Shown: positions 1 to 7,452, counted from the first letter of the stretch. The stretch is DNA of 10,771 bases from Verrucomicrobiota bacterium (GCA_010025475.1 RGTE01000030.1:1-10771), one strand, 5' to 3'. Translations and numbers: made by a program. The notes: a model not told the origin generated them from the letters alone.

Positions 1-454
1 GGGGGGTCAGGCCGGTCAGTTCGATCTGCGGGGGTAAACGCCGGGCGAGCACGGATTTTGACAATCCTTCCGGGGGCAGATTTTTCCAGCGGTTCCACCA
101 GCCCAGCGTGGAGGGATCCGCCGCCACCGCGGGAGGGAGAATGGAAAGGGCGGGGCTGTTCGAATCCAAGGCTGCCTGGGTGATCTGGCGCAGGGCCGTG
201 CTCCAACGGGCATAATCCGCCTGCAACATCTGCGGGGTGCGCAGTTCGTCGTCGTTTTTCGAGTACGAAGGGCCGCGGAGGAGAAGGTAAAGCCCCGTCA
301 GCAAGACCAATCCCAGCAAAGCGGCAGCCCCAGCCAAACCCGCCACCGGAAGCCAGGGAGGGTTTTTGACCGGTGCCTTTTCCTGAAGGGGGGGCGGCTC
401 CCCGCTTTTTTGCAAGGAGGGCTGAATACGCCGGGGAGGACCGGACCGGAACAT
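1..454 (-). CDS. Membrane-anchored protein of unknown function, N-terminal part (3' end outside window)
   Basis: An open frame runs from an ATG at 454 down to the window edge, giving 151 residues without a stop. The first ~33 residues are polar, basic and proline-rich. A single hydrophobic segment follows at about residues 34-60, starting WLPVAGLAGAAALLG and ending in LLLRG. The rest is hydrophilic, with a tryptophan-rich stretch near 118-124. This predicts a protein with a cytoplasmic N-terminus, one transmembrane helix and an extracytoplasmic domain. It starts 16 bases after the glycosylase stop on the same strand, so the two are probably co-transcribed. No Shine-Dalgarno sequence is visible. 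I do not recognise the family, and the missing C-terminal part could hold a recognisable domain. The coding call rests on the long open frame, sensible composition and position. Confidence 0.7.
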   Translation of the reverse strand, partial: MFRSGPPRRIQPSLQKSGEPPPLQEKAPVKNPPWLPVAGLAGAAALLGLVLLTGLYLLLRGPSYSKNDDELRTPQMLQADYARWSTALRQITQAALDSNSPALSILPPAVAADPSTLGWWNRWKNLPPEGLSKSVLARRLPPQIELTGLTP

Positions 455-470
455 AGTCTGAATTTTAGAA

Positions 471-1289
471 TCAACGGGTACGGCGAGGAAGAGTTGCCTT
501 CTGGCAGGCGGGACACCAGCAGGTGGTTCGCCCACCGACCGGACGACGAATCAGCGGCTTTCGACACCGGGGGCATCGGCCGCCGTCCGACCAACGGTGG
601 GGGAAAAGCCAGGAGCGGGGTGGATCGGACCAGTTTTTGCCAATCGTAGCCAAGGCCTGTCGGGCGACCTTGCGGATCGTCCGATGCAAACGAAAGGCGT
701 GGGGGTGCAAAACCGAACCGGCCCGGAGGCGGGGATCCAGGCCGGCCTGCCAGAGGATTTCATCCGCCATCCAGTTTCCGATTCCCGGGAAAAAATCCTG
801 GAGGAGCAAAAGCGGCTTGAGCGGAGTCCGGCTCCGTTTTTGGAGAATCTGCTTTAAGCGGCGGGCGGAAAAATCCCGGGAAAAAAGATCCGGTGGCAGG
901 GTAGACCACCACGGGGGAGGCTGTGGGGATCGGTCAAAGCGAATTCTTCCAAAAAGGCGGGGGTCCTCAAAAACCAGGGCGTGGCGGGAGGTGTAGAGGA
1001 TCAGGTGATCGTGCTTGGAGGGAAGATGGGCAGCGGACTTGGCGGATAACCTCCCGGTCATACCGAGATGAACTCCCAGCCATCGGTCTTCGCCGAAGCG
1101 AAACATCATCTGCTTCCCGTGGGTTTGGATCTTGCCGAGGAGCTGGCCAACCAGGCTGCGGCTGAGCCCGGCAGTCTGGGTTCCGCGGAAGACCCTTTTG
1201 CCTGCGTGAATGTGGATTCTGGTGATTCTCTTGCAGAGTCCAGGACGCCACCGTTGGCTAAAATAGCGGACTTCAGCAAGTTCCGGCAT
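471..1289 (-). CDS. mutM: Formamidopyrimidine-DNA glycosylase (Fpg/MutM family)
   Basis: This 272-residue protein is a bifunctional base-excision-repair enzyme of the Fpg/Nei family. The family removes oxidised purines such as 8-oxoguanine and cleaves the abasic strand by beta/delta elimination. The N-terminus PELAEV keeps the nucleophilic proline 2 and catalytic glutamate 3; most bacterial Fpgs have PELPEV. Lysine 59 (HGKQMMF) matches the conserved lysine of Fpg, and HLGMTG lies at 74-79. The helix-two-turn-helix is at about 168-186 (GIGNWMADEILWQAGLDP). The C-terminal zinc finger has Cys239, Cys242, Cys259 and Cys262 with the standard spacing, and Arg254 occupies the conserved arginine position. 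Length is normal. The ATG at 1289 places proline at position 2, which fixes the start. Nei-type specificity cannot be fully excluded, but the overall pattern favours Fpg. It is divergent from the dehydratase gene across a 71-base gap. Confidence 0.92.
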   Translation of the reverse strand: MPELAEVRYFSQRWRPGLCKRITRIHIHAGKRVFRGTQTAGLSRSLVGQLLGKIQTHGKQMMFRFGEDRWLGVHLGMTGRLSAKSAAHLPSKHDHLILYTSRHALVFEDPRLFGRIRFDRSPQPPPWWSTLPPDLFSRDFSARRLKQILQKRSRTPLKPLLLLQDFFPGIGNWMADEILWQAGLDPRLRAGSVLHPHAFRLHRTIRKVARQALATIGKNWSDPPRSWLFPHRWSDGGRCPRCRKPLIRRPVGGRTTCWCPACQKATLPRRTR

Positions 1290-1360
1290 TCCCCAAGGGT
1301 GAGGGGCCGGAAGGAAAAATCCAAGCTTGGGTGCGGAAATGAGTCCGATATTTTATCTGG

Positions 1361-1663
1361 ATGGCGGCAAAGTTAACCGGGCACCAGATCGAGGTGGTAC
1401 TCTCCACCCTGGACGGCTGGCAGCAGGCTGGCGGAAAGATCTTCCGGGAATACAAATTTCCCGACTTTTTGGCCGCCGCCATGTTCGTGACCGGGGTGAA
1501 TCTTGAGGCCGAGAAGATGAACCACCACCCCGATCTCCGACTCTCTTTTTCCTCCGTCAAAATCGAGCTCACCACCCATGATGTGGGCGGGGTGAGCGAG
1601 CTGGACCTCCGGTTGGCCAGGAAGCTGGATACCCGGGCGCAACCCTTGCTTGGAAAAACCTGA
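1361..1663 (+). CDS. phhB: 4a-hydroxytetrahydrobiopterin dehydratase (pterin-4a-carbinolamine dehydratase)
   Basis: This is a 100-residue protein of the PCD/DCoH family, which dehydrates 4a-hydroxytetrahydropterin to the quinonoid dihydropterin and so recycles the pterin cofactor of aromatic amino acid hydroxylases. The family signature is complete: Glu51, then His55-His56-Pro57 (EKMNHHPD), Phe63, His73 (TTHD) and Asp82 (SELD), all at the expected spacing. Length matches the family. The ATG at 1361 is used because a stop lies just upstream in frame at 1340 and no other start follows it. No clear ribosome binding site is visible. The stop is 3 bases before the gmd start, so the gene appears to lead the sugar-nucleotide operon, with no obvious metabolic link. 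No aromatic hydroxylase is present in the window. The family assignment is firm; the symbol is by family analogy. Confidence 0.9.
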   Translation: MAAKLTGHQIEVVLSTLDGWQQAGGKIFREYKFPDFLAAAMFVTGVNLEAEKMNHHPDLRLSFSSVKIELTTHDVGGVSELDLRLARKLDTRAQPLLGKT

Positions 1664-1666
1664 GCG

Positions 1667-2677
1667 ATGGCCAAACGAGCCTTGATCACCGGAATCACCG
1701 GTCAGGATGGTTCCTACCTTGCGGAGCTGCTTCTCTCCAAGAATTATGAGGTTCACGGCATTATCCGCCGATCCTCCAGCTTCAACACCGAGCGGATCGA
1801 CCCGATTTACAAGGATCGCCATGAGAAGGGGACCAAGCTGTTCCTGCATTATGGGGATCTCAGCGATGCCAGTTCCCTGATCAAAATCCTCGGCGAGACC
1901 CAGCCGGACGAGATTTACAACTTGGCGGCGCAAAGCCATGTCCGCGTCAGCTTCGACATCCCGGAGTTCACGGGGGACGTCACCGCCATCGGGGCGGTCC
2001 GGATCCTGGATGCCATGCGGCAAGTCGCCCCTAAGGCCCGTTTTTACCAGGCCTCCAGCTCCGAGATGTATGGTCTGGTCCAGGCGGTGCCGCAAAGCGA
2101 GACCACCCCTTTCTATCCCCGCAGTCCGTACGCTGTCGCCAAGGTCTATGCCCATTGGATCACGGTCAACTACCGGGAAAGTTACGGGCTGCATGCGTCC
2201 AGCGGGATCCTCTTCAACCACGAAAGCCCGCGGCGGGGGGAAACCTTTGTCACCCGAAAGATCACGCGGGCGATCGCCCGGATCAAGGCCGGCCTGCAGG
2301 ACAAGGTTTACCTTGGAAATCTGGAAGCGAAGCGGGACTGGGGGTACGCGCCGGAATACGTGGAGGCCATGTGGCGGATGTTGCAGCAGGACCAACCGGG
2401 TGACTACGTGGTGGCGACAGGGGAAACCCACACGGTGCAGGAGTTCCTGGACGTGGCCTTTGCCCGGGCGGGTGTGGATCCCAAAAAGCATGTGGCCTTC
2501 GACAAACGTTACCTTCGCCCGGCTGAGGTCGATCTTCTGATTGGAGACGCCAGCAAGGCGAAGAAAAAACTCGGCTGGGAACCCAAGGTGAAATTCAAGC
2601 AGCTGGCCGAGATCATGGTGGATGCGGATATCCAACTCCTCGCCGAGGAGCGGTCCGGCCAGCGCATCCGGGAGTAG
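1667..2677 (+). CDS. gmd: GDP-mannose 4,6-dehydratase
   Basis: This 336-residue short-chain dehydrogenase converts GDP-D-mannose to GDP-4-keto-6-deoxy-D-mannose, the first step to GDP-L-fucose and related 6-deoxyhexoses. The N-terminal Rossmann motif is GITGQDGSYLAE (9-20), which is Gmd-specific, followed by the RRSSSFNTERI region (34-44) that contacts NADP(H). Catalytic residues are visible as Ser131 and Glu133 (QASSSEMYG), with Tyr155 and Lys159 (YAVAK). E. coli has Thr at the position of Ser131, a conservative change. Further conserved stretches are LFNHESPRRGETFVTRK and DWGYAPEYVEAMW. Length is slightly shorter than many bacterial Gmds. The gene starts 3 bases after the dehydratase stop, and its stop is 1 base from the fcl start, indicating one mRNA. 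The next enzyme of the pathway is the neighbouring gene. Confidence 0.96.
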   Translation: MAKRALITGITGQDGSYLAELLLSKNYEVHGIIRRSSSFNTERIDPIYKDRHEKGTKLFLHYGDLSDASSLIKILGETQPDEIYNLAAQSHVRVSFDIPEFTGDVTAIGAVRILDAMRQVAPKARFYQASSSEMYGLVQAVPQSETTPFYPRSPYAVAKVYAHWITVNYRESYGLHASSGILFNHESPRRGETFVTRKITRAIARIKAGLQDKVYLGNLEAKRDWGYAPEYVEAMWRMLQQDQPGDYVVATGETHTVQEFLDVAFARAGVDPKKHVAFDKRYLRPAEVDLLIGDASKAKKKLGWEPKVKFKQLAEIMVDADIQLLAEERSGQRIRE

Positions 2678-2678
2678 G

Positions 2679-3608
2679 ATGAAAATCTTTGTGGCCGGGC
2701 ACCGCGGCATGGTGGGCTCGGCTGTGGTTCGCGCCTTGGAAAAGAAAAAGGGCGTCGCCGTGTTGACCCAGACCCGGCAACAGCTCGACCTGACCGATCC
2801 CGTAGCGGTGGATCGTTGGTTTTCCAGAGAAAAACCCGATCAGGTCATTGATGCGGCTGCACGGGTGGGCGGGATTCTTGAAAATTCCCGCCGTCCCGTG
2901 GAATTCCTTTTGGATAACCTCCGGATCCAAAACAATGTGATGGAGTCCGCCTTTCGTCACGGTTGCCGAAAGCTGCTCTTCCTCGGCAGCTCCTGCATCT
3001 ATCCGAAGCACGCTCCCCAGCCGATCCCCGAGGACTCGCTGCTCACTGGTCCTTTGGAGTCCACCAACGATGCCTACGCGCTGGCCAAAATCGCCGGGAT
3101 CCGTCTGGCCCAAGCCTATCGTGATGAGTATGGAAAAAGCGCCATCTCCGCCATGCCCACCAACCTGTACGGGCCTGGCGACAATTTTGACCCGGAGACC
3201 TCCCACGCCCTGCCGGGAATGATCACCAAATTCCACCGGGCGAAGATCAAAGGGGAAAAGGAAGTGGTTTTGTGGGGAACCGGATCTCCCCGACGCGAAT
3301 GGTTGCATGTGGACGATCTGGCGGCCGGACTGCTGGTCCTCTTGGTAAAATACGACGGTAGGGAGATTGTGAATGTGGGGGTGGGCGAGGATCTCACCAT
3401 CCAGGAGCTGGCCGAAAAGGTGAAAAAGGCGGTCGGGTTTGCCGGAACGATCCGTTGGGACTCATCCAAACCCGATGGCACGCCGAGAAAGTTGCTCGAT
3501 GTCACCCGCATCGCAAAGCTGGGCTGGAAACCTTCCATTTCCGTGGAGGAGGGGATTGCCTCCACCTATCCGTGGTTTCTGCAGAACGCGCCGGAAGCGC
3601 GGGCCTGA
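2679..3608 (+). CDS. fcl: GDP-L-fucose synthase (GDP-4-keto-6-deoxymannose epimerase/reductase)
   Basis: This 309-residue protein performs the 3,5-epimerisation and NADPH-dependent 4-reduction that turns the Gmd product into GDP-L-fucose. The glycine-rich Rossmann motif is at the extreme N-terminus (GHRGMVGSAV, 7-16). The catalytic set is Ser104 (FLGSSCIYPK), Cys106, Tyr133 and Lys137 (YALAK), and His176 (ETSHALPGMI); these match E. coli Ser107, Cys109, Tyr136, Lys140 and His179 with a constant offset of 3. NLYGPGDNFDP and the WGTGSPRREWLHVDDLA substrate loop are also present. The frame is open upstream into gmd, but the ATG at 2679 begins MKIFVAGHRG, which places the Rossmann fold correctly, and it lies 1 base after the gmd stop, so translation is probably coupled. 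No fucosyltransferase or export gene is in the window, so the destination of the GDP-fucose is not shown. Confidence 0.96.
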   Translation: MKIFVAGHRGMVGSAVVRALEKKKGVAVLTQTRQQLDLTDPVAVDRWFSREKPDQVIDAAARVGGILENSRRPVEFLLDNLRIQNNVMESAFRHGCRKLLFLGSSCIYPKHAPQPIPEDSLLTGPLESTNDAYALAKIAGIRLAQAYRDEYGKSAISAMPTNLYGPGDNFDPETSHALPGMITKFHRAKIKGEKEVVLWGTGSPRREWLHVDDLAAGLLVLLVKYDGREIVNVGVGEDLTIQELAEKVKKAVGFAGTIRWDSSKPDGTPRKLLDVTRIAKLGWKPSISVEEGIASTYPWFLQNAPEARA

Positions 3609-3674
3609 TTGGGATGGCGAAAAAGTTTTCACAAGAAGATTGCGGAAATTCCGCCGTTTGCGGATCGTTTTCGG

Positions 3675-4373
3675 ATGGCCGAATTTCTGGTTTTGCAGCA
3701 TGAACCCCTGGAAGGGGCCGGCACCCTTGCGGAGGAAATCCGAACGGCGGGACATTCGTTCAGAACCGTCCGCCTCGACCAAAAAGAAAAAGTGCCCGCG
3801 GATCCTGCTCCTTTTGGTGGTCTCATCGTCATGGGCGGGACCATGGGAGTCTACGATCAGGGGAAGCTGCCTTATCTGAAAGAGGAGATCGCCTTGTTAG
3901 GCAAGGCTGTCAAAGCCGATCAACCAATCCTGGGCATTTGCCTGGGGGCCCAATTGCTGGCGGCCGCCCTGGGGGCGGAGGTGAAGCCCGGGGAGAAGGA
4001 GATCGGATGGGTTCCCGTCCATAAAATGCCCGAGGCCTGCAAGGATCCGGTTCTTCGTCGCCTCCCGGAAAACTTCCCTTCCCTGATGTGGCATGGGGAT
4101 CATTTTTCCCTGCCCCAAGGCGCGGTTCATTTGCTGGCCACCCAAAAATGCGGCTGTGCCGGTTTTCGTTTTGGCAAGAAGGCCTACGGGCTGGTTCCCC
4201 ACTTGGAGATGACGGCGGCCATGATCGACGAGATGGTGGCGGCTTCCCGGAAGGAGCTGGCGGCCGCGCAGGTCGAACCCGCACAGATCCTCGAGGACAG
4301 TTCTGAATACGCGGAGCCGACGGAAGAGCTGGCCCGGACGATGTGGAAGGCGTGGGTGGGTTTGATCGGATAA
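3675..4373 (+). CDS. Class I glutamine amidotransferase (GMP synthase-like stand-alone GATase)
   Basis: This 232-residue protein is a single-domain class I glutamine amidotransferase, which hydrolyses glutamine to release ammonia for a partner reaction. It opens with FLVLQHEPLEGAGTLAE, typical of stand-alone GMP-synthase-like members. The nucleophile elbow is GICLGAQLLA with Cys89, and the rest of the triad is His176 and Glu178 in PHLE. The oxyanion-loop GGTMGVYD (54-61) and WHGDHFSLP (139-147) are also family features. No synthetase domain is attached, so the acceptor substrate is unknown. The frame is open back to 3609, where a TTG directly follows the fcl stop and would add 22 residues. 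I chose the ATG at 3675 because family members start at this point. If 3609 is used, the gene abuts fcl. It appears to be the last gene of the plus-strand operon. Confidence 0.85.
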   Translation: MAEFLVLQHEPLEGAGTLAEEIRTAGHSFRTVRLDQKEKVPADPAPFGGLIVMGGTMGVYDQGKLPYLKEEIALLGKAVKADQPILGICLGAQLLAAALGAEVKPGEKEIGWVPVHKMPEACKDPVLRRLPENFPSLMWHGDHFSLPQGAVHLLATQKCGCAGFRFGKKAYGLVPHLEMTAAMIDEMVAASRKELAAAQVEPAQILEDSSEYAEPTEELARTMWKAWVGLIG

Positions 4374-4376
4374 TGC

Positions 4377-4482
4377 ATGGGTAGGGGTGACCAGCTTCGC
4401 TGGGCGCCCGATATTTAATGCGGTATTCGAAGGGTGAGGTGTCTCAATCGGACGAGCAGGGTAACTGCTCGTCCCTACCCAT
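4377..4482. repeat. REPIN-like palindromic element between convergent genes
   Basis: The element is bounded by a perfect 10-bp inverted repeat, ATGGGTAGGG at 4377-4386 and CCCTACCCAT at 4473-4482. Just inside each end lies a hairpin. The left one pairs 4385-4395 with 4399-4409 (loop TTC, one mismatch, one G-T pair). The right one pairs 4450-4459 with 4465-4474 perfectly (loop GGTAA). Read inward on opposite strands, both arms start with GTAGGG followed by a stem-loop, which is the architecture of two inverted REP units: a REPIN, normally mobilised in trans by a RAYT (TnpA-REP) transposase. About 40 bases of non-palindromic spacer lie between the arms. It begins 3 bases after the amidotransferase stop and supplies the stop codon of the minus-strand glycosyltransferase. 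It may also end transcription from both sides, although no T-run follows either stem. Confidence 0.6.
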
Positions 4483-5575
4483 TCATCGACAGGCAAAGAT
4501 CAGCCAGGCGGAGGGAGGCGTCCGGCTTGGAGGCGGCGGCCAGCTTGGCTTTCCACTCTTTCCACCCTTGGCCGTTCTCCGCCAAGGCTTCGCGGATCGC
4601 TCGAACCGCGCTCTCTCCGTCCGGCGTCAAACGGGCCACCCCAATTTCCTGGAGGAGGAAAAAGTTTCCCTCTTCCTGCCCTGGCACCACTTGGGTCACC
4701 AGAAAAGGGGTTCGGGAGGCGATCGTTTCCTGTGTCAAGGCTCCCCCGGCTTTGCCCACCACGAAGTGGTTTCGGGCAAGGATCGAGGGCATCTCCGAGG
4801 TCCAGCCAAGCAACTGGACTTTGTTCCGATGATGCCCCAGAGCTTCTTCCACCTTTTGCATCACCTTGGGATCCCGGCCGGTGCCGATGGTCACTTCCCA
4901 ACCGGGTTGAGCCGCCAAGTGGGCCGCCATTTCAGGTCCATGAAGAAGTCCGGAATTGAGAAGGTGAAGAATCCTCGGTTTCTCTCCGGGAGGTTCATCG
5001 CCCGAGTGGGGATCAGGGGCGGCAAAGCGCGGATCCACAGGAAAACCGATCGGACGAATCTTGTCGCGGGAAATGCCCAAGGCCGCAAGCGAATGGGCGG
5101 TGGGTTCGTTCGGCACCACCCAGAGATCGGCAGGAGCGCTGGACCAGAGCCGGTGAACGGAGATGGAATCGGTGACAATGGTGATCAGCTTGAATTCTTT
5201 CCGCAGATCCCGGGGCAGGCGGGCGATCAGGTGGGCATAGACGGGAAAGGAAAGCACCACCACCTTGGGTTTATGGATGCGAAGCAGTTCCTCGACCCTC
5301 CGTTGGGCTGCCCCATGCAGGAAGAGACTGTTTTCAATGACGGGGAGGCGATGGCAGGCGGCGTAAAAAAGATTCCACGCATGCGGGGCGCGGTTGATGA
5401 GGGTGAGATAGAGACGTCGGGCAAAGTCGTTCAGGGCCGGCTTGGACTCGGCAAACGGATCGGCCACCACTGCTTGGCCCCCTCGCAACTGGATGCCGGC
5501 CGCCAGCCCGCGGGCGGCGGCATTGTGGCCGTCCCCGAACGCAGCAGTCAGGATCAGGACCGGGGAGGCGCTCAC
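4475..5575 (-). CDS. MGDG synthase-type glycosyltransferase (GT28-like)
   Basis: This 366-residue protein resembles the MGDG synthase / processive diacylglycerol glucosyltransferase family, a GT-B fold group that transfers a sugar from a UDP-sugar to a lipid acceptor at the cytoplasmic membrane face. The N-terminal motif is ILTAAFGDGHNAAARGL (GDGH at 14-17), typical of the MGDG_synth domain. The linker contains TDSISVHRLW (135-144). The C-terminal donor-binding half has GKAGGALTQETIA (274-286) and PGQEEGN (298-304), both family hallmarks. No transmembrane segment is visible. The start is GTG at 5575, overlapping the upstream stop as GTGA, which indicates translational coupling. The TAG stop lies inside the right arm of the neighbouring palindromic element. 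Sugar donor and lipid product cannot be read from sequence; glycolipid synthesis is the likely role, with other lipid-linked acceptors possible. Confidence 0.85.
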   Translation of the reverse strand: MSASPVLILTAAFGDGHNAAARGLAAGIQLRGGQAVVADPFAESKPALNDFARRLYLTLINRAPHAWNLFYAACHRLPVIENSLFLHGAAQRRVEELLRIHKPKVVVLSFPVYAHLIARLPRDLRKEFKLITIVTDSISVHRLWSSAPADLWVVPNEPTAHSLAALGISRDKIRPIGFPVDPRFAAPDPHSGDEPPGEKPRILHLLNSGLLHGPEMAAHLAAQPGWEVTIGTGRDPKVMQKVEEALGHHRNKVQLLGWTSEMPSILARNHFVVGKAGGALTQETIASRTPFLVTQVVPGQEEGNFFLLQEIGVARLTPDGESAVRAIREALAENGQGWKEWKAKLAAASKPDASLRLADLCLSMNG

Positions 5576-5955
5576 ATCAGTCCGTCTCGTTCGAGCTCGT
5601 CCAAGCGCCGATCATCGTGCTGGTCCACGATTTCGGTCACCCCCGCAAGCTCCAGCAAGATGTCGAGGCACAGGGAGATTTTCTCATGGGGCAAACCGGT
5701 GGTCTCGATGACGCGACGGCCGCGGGTGAGGTAGGCCCAGGCAAAATCCGACCCGAGGATCACCCGAAACTGCAGGTGGTCGGAGGGAATCAGATCCTTG
5801 GGGCTTTGGAGAGCCGTGGTGGTATTGCCGGCTTGGACTCCGGGAACCACCTGCTCCACGCGTTCAAATCGGGCCAACCAGGATTCGATGATTTTCCGGA
5901 TGGAATCGTCCGTATGGGGCTCGGCCAAGACCGCCACGTATCCCCGGGAAATCAT
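5572..5955 (-). CDS. Hypothetical protein, 127 residues, between dnaB and a glycosyltransferase
   Basis: I do not recognise this protein. It is 127 residues, begins MISRGYVAVLAEPHTDD, has no signal peptide, membrane segment or cysteine motif, and ends in a strongly charged tail (DQHDDRRLDELERDGLM). The charge pattern and mixed hydrophobic stretches suggest a small soluble alpha/beta protein. The ATG at 5955 is 15 bases after the dnaB stop, and the TGA overlaps the GTG start of the glycosyltransferase by 4 bases. That overlap is the main evidence that the gene is real, because coupled starts rarely follow spurious frames. A longer antisense frame covers the same DNA but also runs through dnaB and has the look of a shadow. 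Its position suggests a role with one of its neighbours, but nothing in the sequence shows which. Confidence 0.7.
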   Translation of the reverse strand: MISRGYVAVLAEPHTDDSIRKIIESWLARFERVEQVVPGVQAGNTTTALQSPKDLIPSDHLQFRVILGSDFAWAYLTRGRRVIETTGLPHEKISLCLDILLELAGVTEIVDQHDDRRLDELERDGLM

Positions 5956-5970
5956 GACGGAAAAGAAAGG

Positions 5971-7452
5971 TTAGCGGGCTTCGCGGGGCAGGGAGTCGAA
6001 GCGGGTGAAGCGCGGCTGGAAGAGGAGACGGATGCGGTCGGTCGGGCCGTTTCTCTGTTTGGCGATGTTCAGCTTGCAGACGATACCGCGCTGGAGCGGG
6101 TGGGGTTGGGCCGGCTCTCCCTCCTCCGCGGAGCCCTCGGCGGATTCGTTGTCCTCGGTGCTGTTTTCCCTGCTGAGCAGGAGAACCACGTCCGCATCCT
6201 GTTCGATCGAGCCGGATTCACGGAGGTGGTGGAGGGCGGGATCCTGGTTGGTTTCCTCGGGCTTCCGGTTCAGCTGGGCGAGGACCACCACGGGGATGTT
6301 CAACTCCATGGCAAGGGCCTTGAGGCCGCGGGAAATTTCCGAAACCTCCACCTGACGGCTTTCCCGGGCCCGGTCCGTGCCGGAGGTAAGTAGCTGGAGA
6401 TAATCGACAAAGATGATTCCGATGTTGTGCATCTTTTTCAGGCGGCGGGCGCGGGCGCGGAGCTGACCGATGGAGAGCAGGCTGGACTCATCAAGGAGCA
6501 GGGGTAGGTCACTGATCTCGGCGGCCACCCCCCGAAGGGCCGTGATCTGACTGTCGCTGAGCTGGCCGCGGCGAATCTGCTCGGAATCGAGCCCCGCGTG
6601 GGAAGAGAGGAGACGAAACATCAGCTGTTGGGCGGACATTTCCAACGAGAAGAAGGCAACCGGATGGCCGGGCCGGACGAAGTCGTCCTTCTCGATGTCG
6701 AACCGTTGGCGGAGGATGTGGCGGGCCATGCTGAGGGCAAGGGCGGTCTTGCCGACGCCGGGACGGGCGGCGATCACGATCATTTCCCCTCCCTTGAAGC
6801 CGGTGGTCATCTGGTCCAGTTCGTCGAAGCCGGAAGGAATGCCGCTGTAGTGACCCTTGCCGCGGATCAACTGCTCGATCATTTCGATCGTCTTGGGGGC
6901 GACCTCGGCGGCGCGGGTGATGCCCTGGGTTTCGCGGCGACCGCGGATTTCCAGGATGTCACGCTCGGCCTCGTCGAGAATTCCTTGCACCTCGTGGGGC
7001 CGCTCATGGGCACCGACCACAATTTGGGCGCAGGTCTGCTGAAGATCGCGGAGGAGGCTCTTGTCTTTGACCTGCTGGATATGGGTGGGGGCGGTAAAGA
7101 CGCTGATGACCCCCGAGGCCAATTCGCCGATCAGGGCGACACCGCCGGCGGCATCCTGCAGTTTGCGGTCGGTCAACCATGCGAGAAGGGTGGAGGGATC
7201 AATGGCCTGCCCGGTTTCCCGCATCGTGGTGAGGGCGCGGAAAATGACCTGATGGGCGGGGGCGAAGAAATCCTCCTCCCGCAGGCCCTGCTCTGTGACC
7301 GCGTCCACCATGTGGTCGGGATCGGCGAGCATGGCGCCAAGCAGGGAACGTTCCGCCGCGAGGTTGGTGTGGGCGGGCAGGCCTTCAATGCTGATGGGGG
7401 CGGGGGCTTCCCGACGTCCGCGGGCACGAATCGGCTGAGCTTCGGCAATCAC
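5971..7452 (-). CDS. dnaB: Replicative DNA helicase DnaB
   Basis: This 493-residue protein is the hexameric helicase that unwinds DNA ahead of the replisome, 5' to 3' on the lagging strand. The N-terminal DnaB domain starts at about residue 28 (AHTNLAAERSLLGAML). The RecA-like C-terminal domain begins near 205 with SGFDELDQMTTGF, has Walker A ARPGVGKTA (229-237) with Lys235, Walker B IIFVDYLQL (346-354) with Asp350, and the RESGSIEQDADVV arginine-finger/motif 4 region (411-423). Two features lengthen it over typical ~450-470-residue DnaBs: a charged insert near 250-263 before VAFFSLEMS, and an acidic, Glu/Ser-rich insert at about 429-453 before the conserved KLNIAKQRNGPT. The start is GTG at 7452, as an in-frame stop lies 6 bases upstream of it. 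It is divergent from maf and appears to head a three-gene minus-strand operon. Confidence 0.96.
   Translation of the reverse strand: MIAEAQPIRARGRREAPAPISIEGLPAHTNLAAERSLLGAMLADPDHMVDAVTEQGLREEDFFAPAHQVIFRALTTMRETGQAIDPSTLLAWLTDRKLQDAAGGVALIGELASGVISVFTAPTHIQQVKDKSLLRDLQQTCAQIVVGAHERPHEVQGILDEAERDILEIRGRRETQGITRAAEVAPKTIEMIEQLIRGKGHYSGIPSGFDELDQMTTGFKGGEMIVIAARPGVGKTALALSMARHILRQRFDIEKDDFVRPGHPVAFFSLEMSAQQLMFRLLSSHAGLDSEQIRRGQLSDSQITALRGVAAEISDLPLLLDESSLLSIGQLRARARRLKKMHNIGIIFVDYLQLLTSGTDRARESRQVEVSEISRGLKALAMELNIPVVVLAQLNRKPEETNQDPALHHLRESGSIEQDADVVLLLSRENSTEDNESAEGSAEEGEPAQPHPLQRGIVCKLNIAKQRNGPTDRIRLLFQPRFTRFDSLPREAR

Noticed and set aside
471..1289. PELAEV instead of PELPEV in the glycosylase as a damaged active site
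   Set aside because: The catalytic Pro2, Glu3, Lys59 and zinc-finger residues are all present, so the Pro-to-Ala change at residue 5 does not suggest loss of activity.
1373..2710. Long antisense open frame (445 residues) opposite the dehydratase and gmd
   Set aside because: It covers two genes with complete catalytic motifs on the other strand, and its protein shows no recognisable domain. It is a typical shadow frame of GC-rich coding DNA.
4418..5734. Long plus-strand open frame (438 residues) opposite the glycosyltransferase
   Set aside because: The opposite strand encodes clear MGDG-synthase motifs and is coupled to its neighbour; this frame starts inside the repeat element and has no recognisable motifs.
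5617..6393. Plus-strand open frame (258 residues) spanning the dnaB 3' end and the hypothetical gene
   Set aside because: It runs antisense across two genes and shows no domain; the minus-strand reading explains the region better.
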